A stretch of DNA of 64,000 nt from JAXLQL01 sp046331625. Lineage in GTDB: Bacteria; Acidobacteriota; Terriglobia; Bryobacterales; Bryobacteraceae. Within the stretch, counting starts at the first letter, position 1. Each line of letters begins with the position of its first letter. The translations under genes and the position numbers were made by a program. Below the pieces are notes generated by a model that ran no database searches, was not told the origin of the DNA, and worked only from the letters and a program-made list of their open reading frames with translations. The DNA is taken from contig JAXLQL010000011.1 of NCBI GenBank assembly GCA_046331625.1, positions 184,651 to 248,650 on the forward strand. Direction: 5' to 3'. Shown here piece by piece: positions 1 through 8,478 of the stretch.

Positions 1-78
1 GGAGTGAAATGTTCGCGGCCGGCAGATGCTCGAGACCGGCCTCGAAGACAAGGTGCGCACTGTAGGACAATAGCCTCG

Positions 79-1842
79 ATGAAGCTATTGACCGCCACTG
101 CGCTCTGCGCGGCCTCGTTGCTGCGCGGCGAGGACTACGTTCTCGGTCCGGATTCGCAACCCAAAGACGGCGTCCCGAAGGGAGCCGTGACCAAATACGT
201 TCTGCGTCCTGGCAAGTTCTTTCCCGGCACTCCGCACGATTACTCGATCTACGTTCCCGCGCAGTATGACGCAGCGAAGCCCGCGCCAGTATTGATCTAT
301 CTCGACGGCGGAGGCGGGTTGAGCAACTCGACGCGCGTGAATGTGGTGCTCGACAACCTGATCGCGCGGGGCGAACTGCCTGCCATGATCGGGATCTTCA
401 TCAATCCTGGTGTTCTGCCCGCGGTATCGGAGAAGGCGCAGAGCCGCTTCGAACGCGTGTTCGAGTACGATTCGTTGAGCGATCGCTTCGCCCGATTCCT
501 CTCGGAAGAAGTGCTCGTGGAAGTGGGCAAGAAGTACAATCTGTCGAGCGATCCGAACGCGCGCGCGATCACGGGAGTGAGCACGGGAGCGGTGGGTGCG
601 TTCATGGCCGCCTGGAATCGGCCCGATCAGTTCCGGCGCGTGCTCAGCTTCATTGGCACGTTCGTGGCCATGAAGGGCGCCGACGGGTTGCCTGCGATCA
701 TCCGCAAGAGCGAGCCCAAGCCGCTGCGCGTGTTTCTGCAGGCCGGCAAGAACGATCACATCGTGCCCGCGCAACCCTACGGTACGTTCTTCGCTGGAAG
801 CTGGCCCATCGCAAGCCAAGTGATGTACGAGGCGTTGCAATCGGTGGGGACCGAATCGAAGCTCGTCATCGGGACCGAGGGGCACAACATGAAGCACGGG
901 TCCGCGATCATGCCCGAAGCATTGCGCTGGCTTTGGAGCGGATATCCCGAGCCGATCAAGGTTCATGAGCCCGCTGCGGTGACGCAGCCCGGCTGGGATG
1001 GGCGCGGCAAAGTGCTCTCGACGGTGTGGCTCGACAAAGGCTGGCAGCAGATCGCGGAGAGCGTGGGGGCGTTGACGAGTCCCGTTGCTCACCGCGACGG
1101 ATCCGTCTTCTTCGCCGATGGCGCCTCGGATCGCATCTGGCGCGTGGATGGTGATGGCAAGGCTTCGGTCTTCCGCGAGCAGACCGCCGGCGTGCGTGCG
1201 ATCGCGATTGGCCCGAAGGGGCTCTATGCGTGGCAGCCCGCGATGCATCGGATCGTGGCCTGGGATTGGAACAACTCGATGGCCGTGATCGCCAACAACG
1301 TGGAAGCGCCGCATTTCACCGTGAGCGCGGATGGAGTGGTGTATTTCACTGACGGCGCTCACGGCAAGGCCGGTTGGGTGGATACCGGCGGGCGCGTTCA
1401 CGAAACCGGTGTCGAGATGGCTGCGCCCGCGGGCATCACTCTTTCACCCGATCAGGCGATGGTGGTGATCAGCGATGAGGTGGGTCGCCTTGCGTGGTCA
1501 TTTCAGGTGGCGCCGGATGGTTCGCTGCGCAATGGGGAGCCTTTCTATCGGCTCGAAATGCCGGAGTCGGGATGGAAGAGCGCCGCTGTGGGTGTCGCCG
1601 AAGACTCGATCGGGCAGGTTTATTTCGCCACGGCGATCGGGATTCAAGTGTGCGAAGCCAACGGGAGGCTCGCGATGATCCTTCATGCACCCGAGCGCGG
1701 TGAAGTGACGAGTGTGGCGTTCGGTGGTCCGGAGATGAATTGGATGTTCGCTACCGTGCGGGGCCACCTGTTCCGGCGGCCGGCCAAGGTCAAGGGTGTT
1801 GGCGGTTGGGCTCCGGCGGCGCTGCCGCGTCCGCCGTTGTAG
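79..1842 (+). CDS. Secreted esterase (enterochelin-esterase-like alpha/beta hydrolase) fused to a beta-propeller
   Basis: Two-domain protein of 587 aa. Residues 1-17 look like a signal peptide (MKLLTATALCAAS...), which is why I start at the ATG at 79 rather than at an upstream in-frame codon. Residues about 25-300 resemble the enterochelin/D-type esterase family: a nucleophile elbow G-V-S-T-G with Ser168, and a late His269 in GTEGHNMKHG. Residues about 310-570 resemble an SMP-30/gluconolactonase-type six-bladed propeller (repeated WLD, DGSVFFADG, GVVYFTDG motifs). The protein probably hydrolyses an ester substrate in the periplasm, and the propeller may hold a second lactonase activity or a binding role. 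No operon partner is visible because the window begins here. The substrate is unknown. Confidence 0.8.
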   Translation: MKLLTATALCAASLLRGEDYVLGPDSQPKDGVPKGAVTKYVLRPGKFFPGTPHDYSIYVPAQYDAAKPAPVLIYLDGGGGLSNSTRVNVVLDNLIARGELPAMIGIFINPGVLPAVSEKAQSRFERVFEYDSLSDRFARFLSEEVLVEVGKKYNLSSDPNARAITGVSTGAVGAFMAAWNRPDQFRRVLSFIGTFVAMKGADGLPAIIRKSEPKPLRVFLQAGKNDHIVPAQPYGTFFAGSWPIASQVMYEALQSVGTESKLVIGTEGHNMKHGSAIMPEALRWLWSGYPEPIKVHEPAAVTQPGWDGRGKVLSTVWLDKGWQQIAESVGALTSPVAHRDGSVFFADGASDRIWRVDGDGKASVFREQTAGVRAIAIGPKGLYAWQPAMHRIVAWDWNNSMAVIANNVEAPHFTVSADGVVYFTDGAHGKAGWVDTGGRVHETGVEMAAPAGITLSPDQAMVVISDEVGRLAWSFQVAPDGSLRNGEPFYRLEMPESGWKSAAVGVAEDSIGQVYFATAIGIQVCEANGRLAMILHAPERGEVTSVAFGGPEMNWMFATVRGHLFRRPAKVKGVGGWAPAALPRPPL

Positions 1843-1878
1843 AGCGGTGCATCTGATTGCAGGTCGCTACTCCTGTCA

Positions 1879-2550
1879 TTAGGTGCACTGCCAGAGCAGA
1901 ATCCCCTTTGAACAGTCTGGAGAAATCAGAACGTAGCAATTTCCGGTGCCGAAATTCCAGGTTGGCACGATTGACTTGCCTGCTACCCTGGGCCACTCTC
2001 CGATTTGCAGCAGGAGCGGCCATCCATCGGGCACCTCATCATTTTGGATCCAGTCCGGCTTGCCGCCAATTGACTGCCCAAGCCAGCTGAAATACTCTTT
2101 CTGCGCTTCCTCGTCCAGTTGGTCAATTTCCTCATCCGTCAGATCCGGTTGAGGCTCGATCACCACCTCCGCTGCGAGCTCGAGGGGCCGTTCCCTTCCG
2201 ACATCGTCGCCTTCCTCCCAATACATCTCGTTCAGGGTCGGGCCCTTGACGATTGTGACCGAGTGGCCAGGCTGCATCACCTGGATGATGACGGCATTTT
2301 CACCCGACTCCGGGTCCCATGTTTCGAGGTCAGGATTGTCTGTGATGAACAAGTACGCGATCCGGCGATCGGTTACCGGAAACAGCCGTGGGTCTATCTC
2401 CACTTGCCCGATGAAAAGCATCTTCGCGCCCGTTGCTGCCGAGCGGGGCCATGCCGGTTTGTCGACCCACGCCGGCAGACCGCCGAATTTGGTGACGGGT
2501 TCTCGAATGGGCTCCGTGGAACGATGTAGAATCAGTCGCCCGTACTCCAT
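1879..2550 (-). CDS. DUF1963-like (YwqG-type) cytosolic protein
   Basis: 223-aa protein without signal peptide or membrane segments. The motifs FGGLPAWV near the N-terminus, MLFIGQVEIDP, a long acidic middle (DEEIDQLDEEAQKEY) and the C-terminal GTGNCYVLISPDCSKG stretch resemble the DUF1963/YwqG family, whose function is not known. I chose the ATG at 2550 because the open frame upstream of it, to about 2754, is Arg/Ser-rich and does not look like protein. No gene overlaps it. The next gene upstream on this strand lies beyond 2768 in the same orientation but is unrelated. The family assignment is from motif memory and moderately sure. Confidence 0.6.
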   Translation of the reverse strand: MEYGRLILHRSTEPIREPVTKFGGLPAWVDKPAWPRSAATGAKMLFIGQVEIDPRLFPVTDRRIAYLFITDNPDLETWDPESGENAVIIQVMQPGHSVTIVKGPTLNEMYWEEGDDVGRERPLELAAEVVIEPQPDLTDEEIDQLDEEAQKEYFSWLGQSIGGKPDWIQNDEVPDGWPLLLQIGEWPRVAGKSIVPTWNFGTGNCYVLISPDCSKGILLWQCT

Positions 2551-2767
2551 GACTTCTTGAGTATCGGCTTGCCGAGCATTCCTCAATAGACTGCGAATTC
2601 GTCCACTACTGGCCAGCAATTCACCTCGGCCACTTTTGCTACTTCTCGGTGATCGTCCTTCATGCTCCTGAGTTCGGGGAGGTAGCGAGCGCGGCGTTCG
2701 TGTGGTTCCGAGATGAACTGGTGTCCGCCACTGTCGACTCGGGCAGTAGGCCAAAGCCGGTCCTACG

Positions 2768-3562
2768 CTAGCGCAGTGCCTCTGTCACCAATGCCCGTTC
2801 ATGCAGGGCCTTCGCTCTCGCCCTCGATCCCGGATCGTTGATCGACCAATCGTAGTCGTAGTAACGAATCTTCGGATTCTTCAGCGCCTCGAGCTTCTTC
2901 CGTTCGGATTCGCTCGCCCTCGACCGCAGAAACGCCATCACGTCGCCGAAATCCAGTTTGTACCAGTTGAGCAGCGAGGTCAGTGAAACCAGATTCGCCT
3001 TCTCATCCACAGCGAGCATGCGCTGCTCGCGCAGAGACTGTCGGGCGGCCCGTTCGAGTTGCGCCTCGAGCTTCTCGCCCGTGTACGCTTCAGCCGCCAG
3101 CCGAGGACAACTGATACTCGCGCACACAATCGCGAAATGGATCCGCGGTTCCTTGTAGCGCTTGCGGATGATTTCGTTTTCGAGGTGCTGCAGGCTCATG
3201 CGAACCCCTCCCAGCACGTAGTCTCTGCGGCGGAAGAACGTCAGCCCCCCGCCCACATCGCGAACGCTCTTGATGGGATAGGCAGACACCACGCCTTTCA
3301 TTACCAGGGCGTTGTATGCGTTGATCCAGTAGGCGAGTTCGTGCGCGCGGGAAGGGAAGTCCGCCTTGTTGTTGTCTGGGCTCACCTGCTCCAGCCGCTG
3401 GACGTAGGCATCGAGCCCGGTGCGATCTTTCGCCAGGCCGCCATAGTCCACTTCGCCGATCTGGTTCACCCAGCGTTTCACCAAGGCGTCCCAACCGGAA
3501 TGGTCGAAGCCACCAGCCTGGAGCATGCCGGCGGCAAGCAGCGCGATCGTCACAGCCCGCAT
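2768..3562 (-). CDS. DUF547 domain protein, secreted
   Basis: 264 aa. The N-terminus MRAVTIALLAAGMLQAGG is a signal peptide. The rest matches the DUF547 family: HELAYWINAYNALVM, a conserved central FAIVCASISCPRL with the Ser-Cys pair, and RYYDYDWSIND near the end. The catalytic role of DUF547 is uncharacterised, though the fold is often compared with papain-like or transglutaminase-like proteins. The start codon lies inside the 3' end of the upstream methyltransferase (13-nt overlap), so translation is probably coupled. With the methyltransferase and the small membrane protein it forms a three-gene reverse cluster reminiscent of TIGR-type 'methyltransferase/DUF547' sets, but a shared pathway is not evident. 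Confidence 0.8.
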   Translation of the reverse strand: MRAVTIALLAAGMLQAGGFDHSGWDALVKRWVNQIGEVDYGGLAKDRTGLDAYVQRLEQVSPDNNKADFPSRAHELAYWINAYNALVMKGVVSAYPIKSVRDVGGGLTFFRRRDYVLGGVRMSLQHLENEIIRKRYKEPRIHFAIVCASISCPRLAAEAYTGEKLEAQLERAARQSLREQRMLAVDEKANLVSLTSLLNWYKLDFGDVMAFLRSRASESERKKLEALKNPKIRYYDYDWSINDPGSRARAKALHERALVTEALR

Positions 3563-4386
3563 TCGGTCTCCGCAGCGGGGTTCGCCGGCATTCCGATCAG
3601 GAACGAGATTGAGAAGAACGGCCGCAGCACCGGAATTTTCCCCGTGCGCCAGCGGTAACCGTGTTGGTCGAGGCCTGCCGTCAAAGCCTCCAACTCGTCG
3701 GCCGAATACGAACGCAAGTGTGAGATCAAGCCATCGAAGGCGAACACGAACGGGATCGCCGGCAAAGCGTAGGTGAAGAAGAGGCGCCCCGCCGAACGTG
3801 GATGCAGCGCGAGTCCCAACGCCAACCCCGCTGCCAGGCAGATCGGAAAACACACCGCAGTCGCCCAGAGGGATCTCTCCGCGTACTCGAAGACAGCGAT
3901 CGGTTGCCGCTTGCGGTAGGCGTCGGCCAGCATCTCTCGCGCAGTCGAAGGAGGGAAGTGGTGGAACGCGTTGTACAGAGTTCGGAGACCCGTGAGAGCC
4001 TCGGGTACCGCAGTGGCTTCGACGGGTTCGTCCAGGCCACCCACCGCGCCTCGGCTGCGCTGCCTGGCTCGAGCGAATGCCGGGAGGTTCGGAGCCCGGT
4101 CCGTCAACAGAACCTCCACGGCGTGCCCGCGCTCAGCGAGGGCTCGCGCTAGACCCACCGCCGGACCTCCGCTGCCGGAACACAGATCTACGATTTTGTT
4201 TGTTCCCGCGGCGCGTAGCGCTTTCGAGACCAGCGGCGCCACTCGCTTGCCCACGCCGAAAGCTTCGGCCAGCGCGCGCAAAGTTTCCGTGACGCCTTCG
4301 CGGAGCATACCGGGGCACTCGGCCAGATCGTGTAACTCGAGCCACTGCCTCCGCGGCAAGATCGGATCGCGCAGCGCCGGATTCAC
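3550..4386 (-). CDS. SAM-dependent methyltransferase with C-terminal membrane segments
   Basis: 278 aa from a GTG at 4386, nine bases after the stop of the preceding gene. An internal ATG at residue 27 is an alternative start. Motif I is IVDLCSGSGGPAVGLA at about 65-78, followed by VLLTDRAPNL (motif II acid) and an FHHFPP motif typical of class I methyltransferases. Unusually, the C-terminal third carries two hydrophobic segments (AVCFPICLAAGLALGLAL and LFFTYALPAIPFVFAFDGLI), which suggests a membrane-associated enzyme. The end SFLIGMP resembles lipid-modifying relatives. The substrate is unknown. It sits between the small membrane protein and the DUF547 gene, overlapping the latter by 13 nt. 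Confidence 0.75.
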   Translation of the reverse strand: MNPALRDPILPRRQWLELHDLAECPGMLREGVTETLRALAEAFGVGKRVAPLVSKALRAAGTNKIVDLCSGSGGPAVGLARALAERGHAVEVLLTDRAPNLPAFARARQRSRGAVGGLDEPVEATAVPEALTGLRTLYNAFHHFPPSTAREMLADAYRKRQPIAVFEYAERSLWATAVCFPICLAAGLALGLALHPRSAGRLFFTYALPAIPFVFAFDGLISHLRSYSADELEALTAGLDQHGYRWRTGKIPVLRPFFSISFLIGMPANPAAETECGL

Positions 4387-4394
4387 GATCGGAC

Positions 4395-4844
4395 CTAACG
4401 GGCCGGCTTGAAGAAAAGCACCATTCCAGCGCCGATGGCAGCCACCAGGATTCCGGCGTAGAACATGGGGTTCACTTGCTCCTTGGGCGGATGGGTCGCC
4501 ATCGTGTAGATCGTGTTCACGATCGGCGCTCCGCCGAACACGAGCGGCATCACGTAAAGCGGCACGCCGCCGAACTTGTACGAGAAGATGATGAACGCCG
4601 CTCCGGCCGCTCCCAGTGCGCCAGCGACGGTGGCGAGCGTGGTGCCTTGTGAGTTGAATCCGTTGAGTTGTCCCTGCGAGCCCAGCACGATCACCGGGAT
4701 CAGAACCGCGACTAGAAAGTAGGCGACGCCCACGCAGAGCAACGCACGCATGGGATTTCCCAGCGCGAGTTGTCCGCGATGCAGCGTGGAGCCGTAGATT
4801 CCCCAACTGATGACCGTTCCTAGAACGAAGAGTAGCCAAGCCAT
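4395..4844 (-). CDS. Small four-helix membrane protein (DMT/EamA-like half unit)
   Basis: 149 aa with four to five hydrophobic helices: MAWLLFVLGTVISWGIYG, ALLCVGVAYFLVAVLIPVIVLG, TLATVAGALGAAGAAFIIFSY and MFYAGILVAAIGAGMVLFF. Size and layout fit a half-size drug/metabolite-transporter (EamA) unit. The Tyr-Lys-Phe-Gly-Gly turn and PLVFGGAPIVN loop are compatible with that family, but I cannot name a substrate. It is the first gene of the reverse cluster with the methyltransferase and DUF547 genes. A hairpin repeat at 4974-5061 lies immediately upstream. Confidence 0.65.
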   Translation of the reverse strand: MAWLLFVLGTVISWGIYGSTLHRGQLALGNPMRALLCVGVAYFLVAVLIPVIVLGSQGQLNGFNSQGTTLATVAGALGAAGAAFIIFSYKFGGVPLYVMPLVFGGAPIVNTIYTMATHPPKEQVNPMFYAGILVAAIGAGMVLFFKPAR

Positions 4845-4973
4845 AACCTAATATGAGAACACACTCTTCGGGTTTCTGGTGTTCACGGGCTCTTGGCTTG
4901 CTTTCCGGGCTCGATGGAGCGCTGGTCCAGGGGCTTGAAGCGCGCTGAAGAAAACTTGGCACGGAATTCGGGA

Positions 4974-5061
4974 AGAGGGACTGAAGTCCGCGCGGGGTGA
5001 AGCCTGCCCCACACGCGGGCTGAAATCCTTGCGGCCGGCGAAGAAACTGAAGGATAGTAGC
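4974..5061 (+). repeat. Dispersed hairpin repeat, copy 1 (degenerate)
   Basis: Contains the family signature: gggactgaagtcc, then gtgaagcctgccccacac, then gggctgaaatcct...gccggcgaagaa and the tail ctgaaggatagtag. The first half forms two adjacent short hairpins. It lies between purK (3' end) and the upstream end of the small membrane gene. Other copies lie at 13738, 23846, 23965, 24101, 43738 and 52573. Confidence 0.8.
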
Positions 5062-5072
5062 ACTTTGGGGCT

Positions 5073-6215
5073 CTACTGGCCGCGCGTCAGCAGGTTCCGC
5101 GCTTCGCGCACGCGGTGTGCCGCGGCAGTGCCGGTCTCAGCCATTGCGTTCAGGTGACCCATCTTTCGCCCGGGCCGCGCCGCTGCTTTGCCGTAGAGAT
5201 GCAGCTTGACATCGCGCATGGCGCACACGGCCTCCCAATCGGGAGTGCCTCCGCTCCAGAGGTCGCCGAGCAGATTCGCCATCGCCGCGGGCCGCAGTTG
5301 ATCGGTTGCGCCCAAAGGCAATCCGCAGACGGCCCGGAGTTGCTGTTCGAACTGGCTGGTCACGCAGGCGTCGAACGTGAAGTGGCCGCTGTTGTGCGGT
5401 CGCGGAGCCAATTCGTTCACCAGCAACTTGCCGCCGCGGTCGAGGAAGAACTCCACGCACAGTACGCCTACCACGTCGAGCTTCTCGAGGATCGCGCGCG
5501 CGATCTCCACAGCATCGTGCGCCACCCGCGGCGGAACGTCTGCCGGCGCCGTCGTCACATCGAGGATATGCCGCGAGTGTTCGTTCTCCACTACGCCGTA
5601 GTGCGCGAACTCGCCAGTGATCCCGCGTGCCGCCACCACGGAGACTTCGCGCTCGAAGTCAATGAAGGCTTCGAGCACGGCCTCGCCCGCGCCAGCCGAT
5701 TTCCACGCTCCTTCGAGGTCCGTCTCTGGACCGATCTTTGCCTGCCCCTTTCCGTCATAGCCGAATCCCGCCGACTTGAGTACCGCGGGCCGGCCGATCC
5801 GCTCCACTTCGCGCCTCAAATCCTCGAGCGATCTCACGACGCCATACGGCGCTACGGGAAAACCATTTCCGGACAAGAATGTTTTCTCCCGCAAGCGGTG
5901 CTGGGTGATGTGCAACACCTGCCCGGCCGGACGCACCGGCGCGAACCCGGCTGCCGCCTCCGTGGATGCCGTCGAGACATTTTCGAACTCGAACGTCACC
6001 ACATCCACTGACTTCGCGAATTGCCGCACTGCATCCAGGTCTTCGTAGGAGGCGCGCACTTCGAGGTCCGCCACCTGGCCCGTGGGTGTGTCGTAGTCAG
6101 GCGAGAACGTGTGCACGCGATAGCCCATGCGCCGCGCCGCGATAGCGAACATGCGGCCCAATTGCCCGCTGCCCAAGACCCCGACCGTCGCTCCCGGCAG
6201 AATCGATTGGCTCAC
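5073..6215 (-). CDS. purK: 5-(carboxyamino)imidazole ribonucleotide synthase
   Basis: 380 aa, the usual PurK length. It catalyses ATP- and bicarbonate-dependent carboxylation of AIR to N5-CAIR in de novo purine synthesis. Visible signs are the N-terminal GVLGSGQLGRM nucleotide-type loop, FDYDTPTGQVAD-like PDYDTPTGQVAD, the ATP-grasp region VLKSAGFGYDGKGQ, and the family signature NELAPRPHNSGHFT. The ATG at 6215 overlaps the purE stop by 4 nt (ATGA), so the two are translationally coupled. It is the last gene of the five-gene reverse operon that begins at 10494. Confidence 0.97.
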   Translation of the reverse strand: MSQSILPGATVGVLGSGQLGRMFAIAARRMGYRVHTFSPDYDTPTGQVADLEVRASYEDLDAVRQFAKSVDVVTFEFENVSTASTEAAAGFAPVRPAGQVLHITQHRLREKTFLSGNGFPVAPYGVVRSLEDLRREVERIGRPAVLKSAGFGYDGKGQAKIGPETDLEGAWKSAGAGEAVLEAFIDFEREVSVVAARGITGEFAHYGVVENEHSRHILDVTTAPADVPPRVAHDAVEIARAILEKLDVVGVLCVEFFLDRGGKLLVNELAPRPHNSGHFTFDACVTSQFEQQLRAVCGLPLGATDQLRPAAMANLLGDLWSGGTPDWEAVCAMRDVKLHLYGKAAARPGRKMGHLNAMAETGTAAAHRVREARNLLTRGQ

Positions 6216-6721
6216 AGCGAGTCTTCCAGAACCTTGCGCGTCTGCTCCGTTCGGAACGCCTGCAGTTTTTCGCGATACCGCGGATGCTTGTTGGCGAGGA
6301 TCGAGACCGCCAGCAGCGCTGCGTTGATCGCGCCCGCTTTGCCGATCGCCAGTGTTCCCACCGGAATGCCACCCGGCATCTGCACGATCGAGAGCAGCGA
6401 ATCCACGCCGCGCAACACCGCGCTTTCGATCGGCACGCCCAACACGGGCAGTGTGGTGTGCGCGGCCACCATCCCGGGTAGGTGCGCCGCTCCGCCGGCA
6501 GCCGCGATGATCACTTCGAAGCCCGCTCCTTCGGCCTGTTTGGCGAACTCCGCCATCAGGTCCGGTGTGCGATGCGCCGAAACAATTTTGGCCACGTGCG
6601 GAACGCCGAACTCGGCTAGGCGGTCCGCTGCGTTCTTCATCGTCTCCCAGTCTGACCGGCTGCCCATGATCACGGCCACCAGAGGCCGCTGCTTCCCGCT
6701 GGTTTTCATGTGAGAGTTCAT
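6212..6721 (-). CDS. purE: N5-carboxyaminoimidazole ribonucleotide mutase
   Basis: 169 aa, normal for class I PurE, which converts N5-CAIR to CAIR. Motifs are VIMGSRSDWETM at the N-terminus, the catalytic SAHRTPDLM, AAAGGAAHLPGM and GVPIESAVLRGVDSLLSIVQMPGG. The ATG at 6721 overlaps the stop of the metallo-hydrolase gene by 4 nt; a second ATG at 6709 is an alternative. It is followed by purK, also with a 4-nt overlap. This is the standard purE-purK pairing, placed here downstream of lipA and a metallo-hydrolase. Confidence 0.97.
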   Translation of the reverse strand: MNSHMKTSGKQRPLVAVIMGSRSDWETMKNAADRLAEFGVPHVAKIVSAHRTPDLMAEFAKQAEGAGFEVIIAAAGGAAHLPGMVAAHTTLPVLGVPIESAVLRGVDSLLSIVQMPGGIPVGTLAIGKAGAINAALLAVSILANKHPRYREKLQAFRTEQTRKVLEDSL

Positions 6722-7608
6722 TTTAGCCGAGTGCTCGCGTTGGCTGCGCTCGTCTCGATGTGCGCCATCACTTCATAGATCGCGAAGCGGTACTGGAACG
6801 GCGAAAGCTTTCGGGTCCACAGCTTGCCCACGATCTCATGCGGAGTCCGCGCACCGTTTGCTTGCGCTTGCCGGATCTTCTCGATCCGTTCGAAATGGTG
6901 CTCGCGGATCTCGGCTGCGCGCCGTGCGAGGCCGGTGAACGGGTCGCCGTGCGATGGGATCACCTTGTCCACGGCAAGCTTCGATACGTGTTCGAGCGAC
7001 CCGAGGAACGCGGTCAGCGAATCGCCGCTTGGCCACCAGGAAACGTGCGGCGTGATCTTTTCGAGCACATGATCGCCCGCGATCAGGGTGCGCGCTTGCT
7101 CGTGATAGAGGCACAGGTGCCCGGGCGCGTGGCCTGGAGTTTCGACTACTCTCCACGAACCCAACCGGTATCCCTCGTCCACCGGTTCGGCGCTCCGGAG
7201 CGGCAGGAACATCCAGGCGCTGTCCTGCATGGCCGCTCCGATACGCGAAGCCAACTCCGGTGGAGTGCCCCAGCGCTCCAGATTCGCGTCTTCGGCCGGT
7301 CGCGCACGTAGTTCGGCGAGCAGTTTTTCCTCTCGCCGATGCAGAAGGACTCGGGCGCCCGTGCGCTCCACCACTCGGTTCGCGAGACTCATGTGGTCCG
7401 GATGCGTGTGAGTCAGGAATAGCGTGTCGATGTCGCCCCATCCGAGTCCGACATTGCGCAGCCCGGACTCGAGGGCCGCGAATGAAGCATCGGTGGCGAA
7501 GCCCGTATCCACCAGCGCCCATCCATGCGGTGTCTCGAGCACATGCACCCAGACGTGATCCAGTTCGAGATGGAACGGCAGCCGGATCGAGTGATAGCGA
7601 GCGCTCAA
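6718..7608 (-). CDS. MBL-fold metallo-hydrolase
   Basis: 296 aa cytosolic metallo-beta-lactamase-fold enzyme. The metal motif THTHPDH gives His67, His69, Asp71 and His72. Later ligands are seen in ETPGHAPGHLC, AGDHVL and IPSHGDP. The C-terminal EHHFERIEKIRQAQ helix resembles the LACTB2/BLACT winged-helix extension of hydrolases acting on thioesters or RNA. The start is a TTG at 7608 that overlaps the lipA stop by 4 nt (TTGA), and its own stop overlaps purE. The substrate is unknown; because it lies between lipA and purE, a housekeeping role such as thioester or metabolite repair is plausible but is inference. Confidence 0.85.
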   Translation of the reverse strand: MSARYHSIRLPFHLELDHVWVHVLETPHGWALVDTGFATDASFAALESGLRNVGLGWGDIDTLFLTHTHPDHMSLANRVVERTGARVLLHRREEKLLAELRARPAEDANLERWGTPPELASRIGAAMQDSAWMFLPLRSAEPVDEGYRLGSWRVVETPGHAPGHLCLYHEQARTLIAGDHVLEKITPHVSWWPSGDSLTAFLGSLEHVSKLAVDKVIPSHGDPFTGLARRAAEIREHHFERIEKIRQAQANGARTPHEIVGKLWTRKLSPFQYRFAIYEVMAHIETSAANASTRLK

Positions 7609-8474
7609 ACGGCCTCGTCGGCATGGTACGAGCTGCGTACGAGCGGTCCCGCCTCGACATGCGCGAAGCCCATGGCGCGGCCGGCTTCTCGCAGTTCGGC
7701 GAACTCTTCCGGCGCCACGTAGCGAAGAATCGGCAGGTGTTTCGTGGATGGCCGCAGGTACTGGCCGAGCGTGAGGATGTCCACCTGCGCTTGCCGCAGA
7801 TCGCGCATTACGGCCTGCACTTCTTCGTTGGTCTCGCCGAGCCCCATCATGAGTCCGCTCTTGGTGGGGACCTCAGGCGCGAGCTTCTTGGCGTAGGCGA
7901 GCATGTCGAGCGAACGTTCGTAGCGGGCGCCGAGGCGCACTTGCCGGTAGAGCCGCGGAACGGTTTCGGTGTTGTGATTCAGGCAGTCAGGCCGCTCGGC
8001 CATGACGATCTCCATGGCTTCGTGCGAGCCCTGGAAGTCCGGCACGAGCACTTCCACCTTGCAGCCCGGGATGCGTTCCCGGATCGCCCGGATCGTCATC
8101 GCGAACAGGAGCGCTCCGCCGTCTTTGCGGTCGTCACGATTCACGCTGGTGACTACCGCGTAACGCAGCCCCATGGCCGCCACTGCTTCGGCCACGCGAC
8201 GCGGCTCGTCGGAATCCACGGCTAAGGGAGCGCCCTTCCGCACCGCGCAAAACCCGCAGCGCCGCGTGCAGACGTTGCCCAAGATCATGAACGTGGCCGT
8301 GCGCCGGTTCCAGCAGTCGCCCACGTTGGGACAGGCTGCGCTCTCGCACACCGTGTGAAGCCCTAGGCCGCCAATCAGATCCTTCAGGTCACGGTAGTTC
8401 TCGCCCATCGGGGCGGGAGCACGCAACCACTTGGGCCGCGTCACCTGCGGACTGGAATCAATCGTAACGAGCAC
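7605..8474 (-). CDS. lipA: Lipoyl synthase (radical SAM)
   Basis: 289 aa from a GTG at 8474. LipA inserts two sulfurs into octanoyl groups on lipoyl domains. The auxiliary cluster motif CESAACPNVGDCW supplies Cys43, 48 and 54, and the radical SAM motif CTRRCGFC supplies Cys69, 73 and 76. The C-terminal VRSSYHAD contains the conserved Ser that ligates the auxiliary cluster. The start is only 4 nt from the stop of the upstream HutI/FtcD fusion gene, and its stop overlaps the metallo-hydrolase start. No lipB is in view. The assignment is very safe; only the start is uncertain, because no strong Shine-Dalgarno precedes it. Confidence 0.96.
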   Translation of the reverse strand: MLVTIDSSPQVTRPKWLRAPAPMGENYRDLKDLIGGLGLHTVCESAACPNVGDCWNRRTATFMILGNVCTRRCGFCAVRKGAPLAVDSDEPRRVAEAVAAMGLRYAVVTSVNRDDRKDGGALLFAMTIRAIRERIPGCKVEVLVPDFQGSHEAMEIVMAERPDCLNHNTETVPRLYRQVRLGARYERSLDMLAYAKKLAPEVPTKSGLMMGLGETNEEVQAVMRDLRQAQVDILTLGQYLRPSTKHLPILRYVAPEEFAELREAGRAMGFAHVEAGPLVRSSYHADEAV

Positions 8475-8478
8475 TTGC

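Noticed and set aside
85..1401. 438-aa reverse-strand open frame across the esterase gene
   Set aside because: Shadow of the forward gene: Arg/His-rich composition, no motif, and the forward frame has signal peptide and catalytic residues.
4848..5063. 71-aa reverse ORF (MLLSFSFFAGRKDF...)
   Set aside because: Read-through of the dispersed hairpin repeat on the reverse strand; similar peptides arise at each copy.
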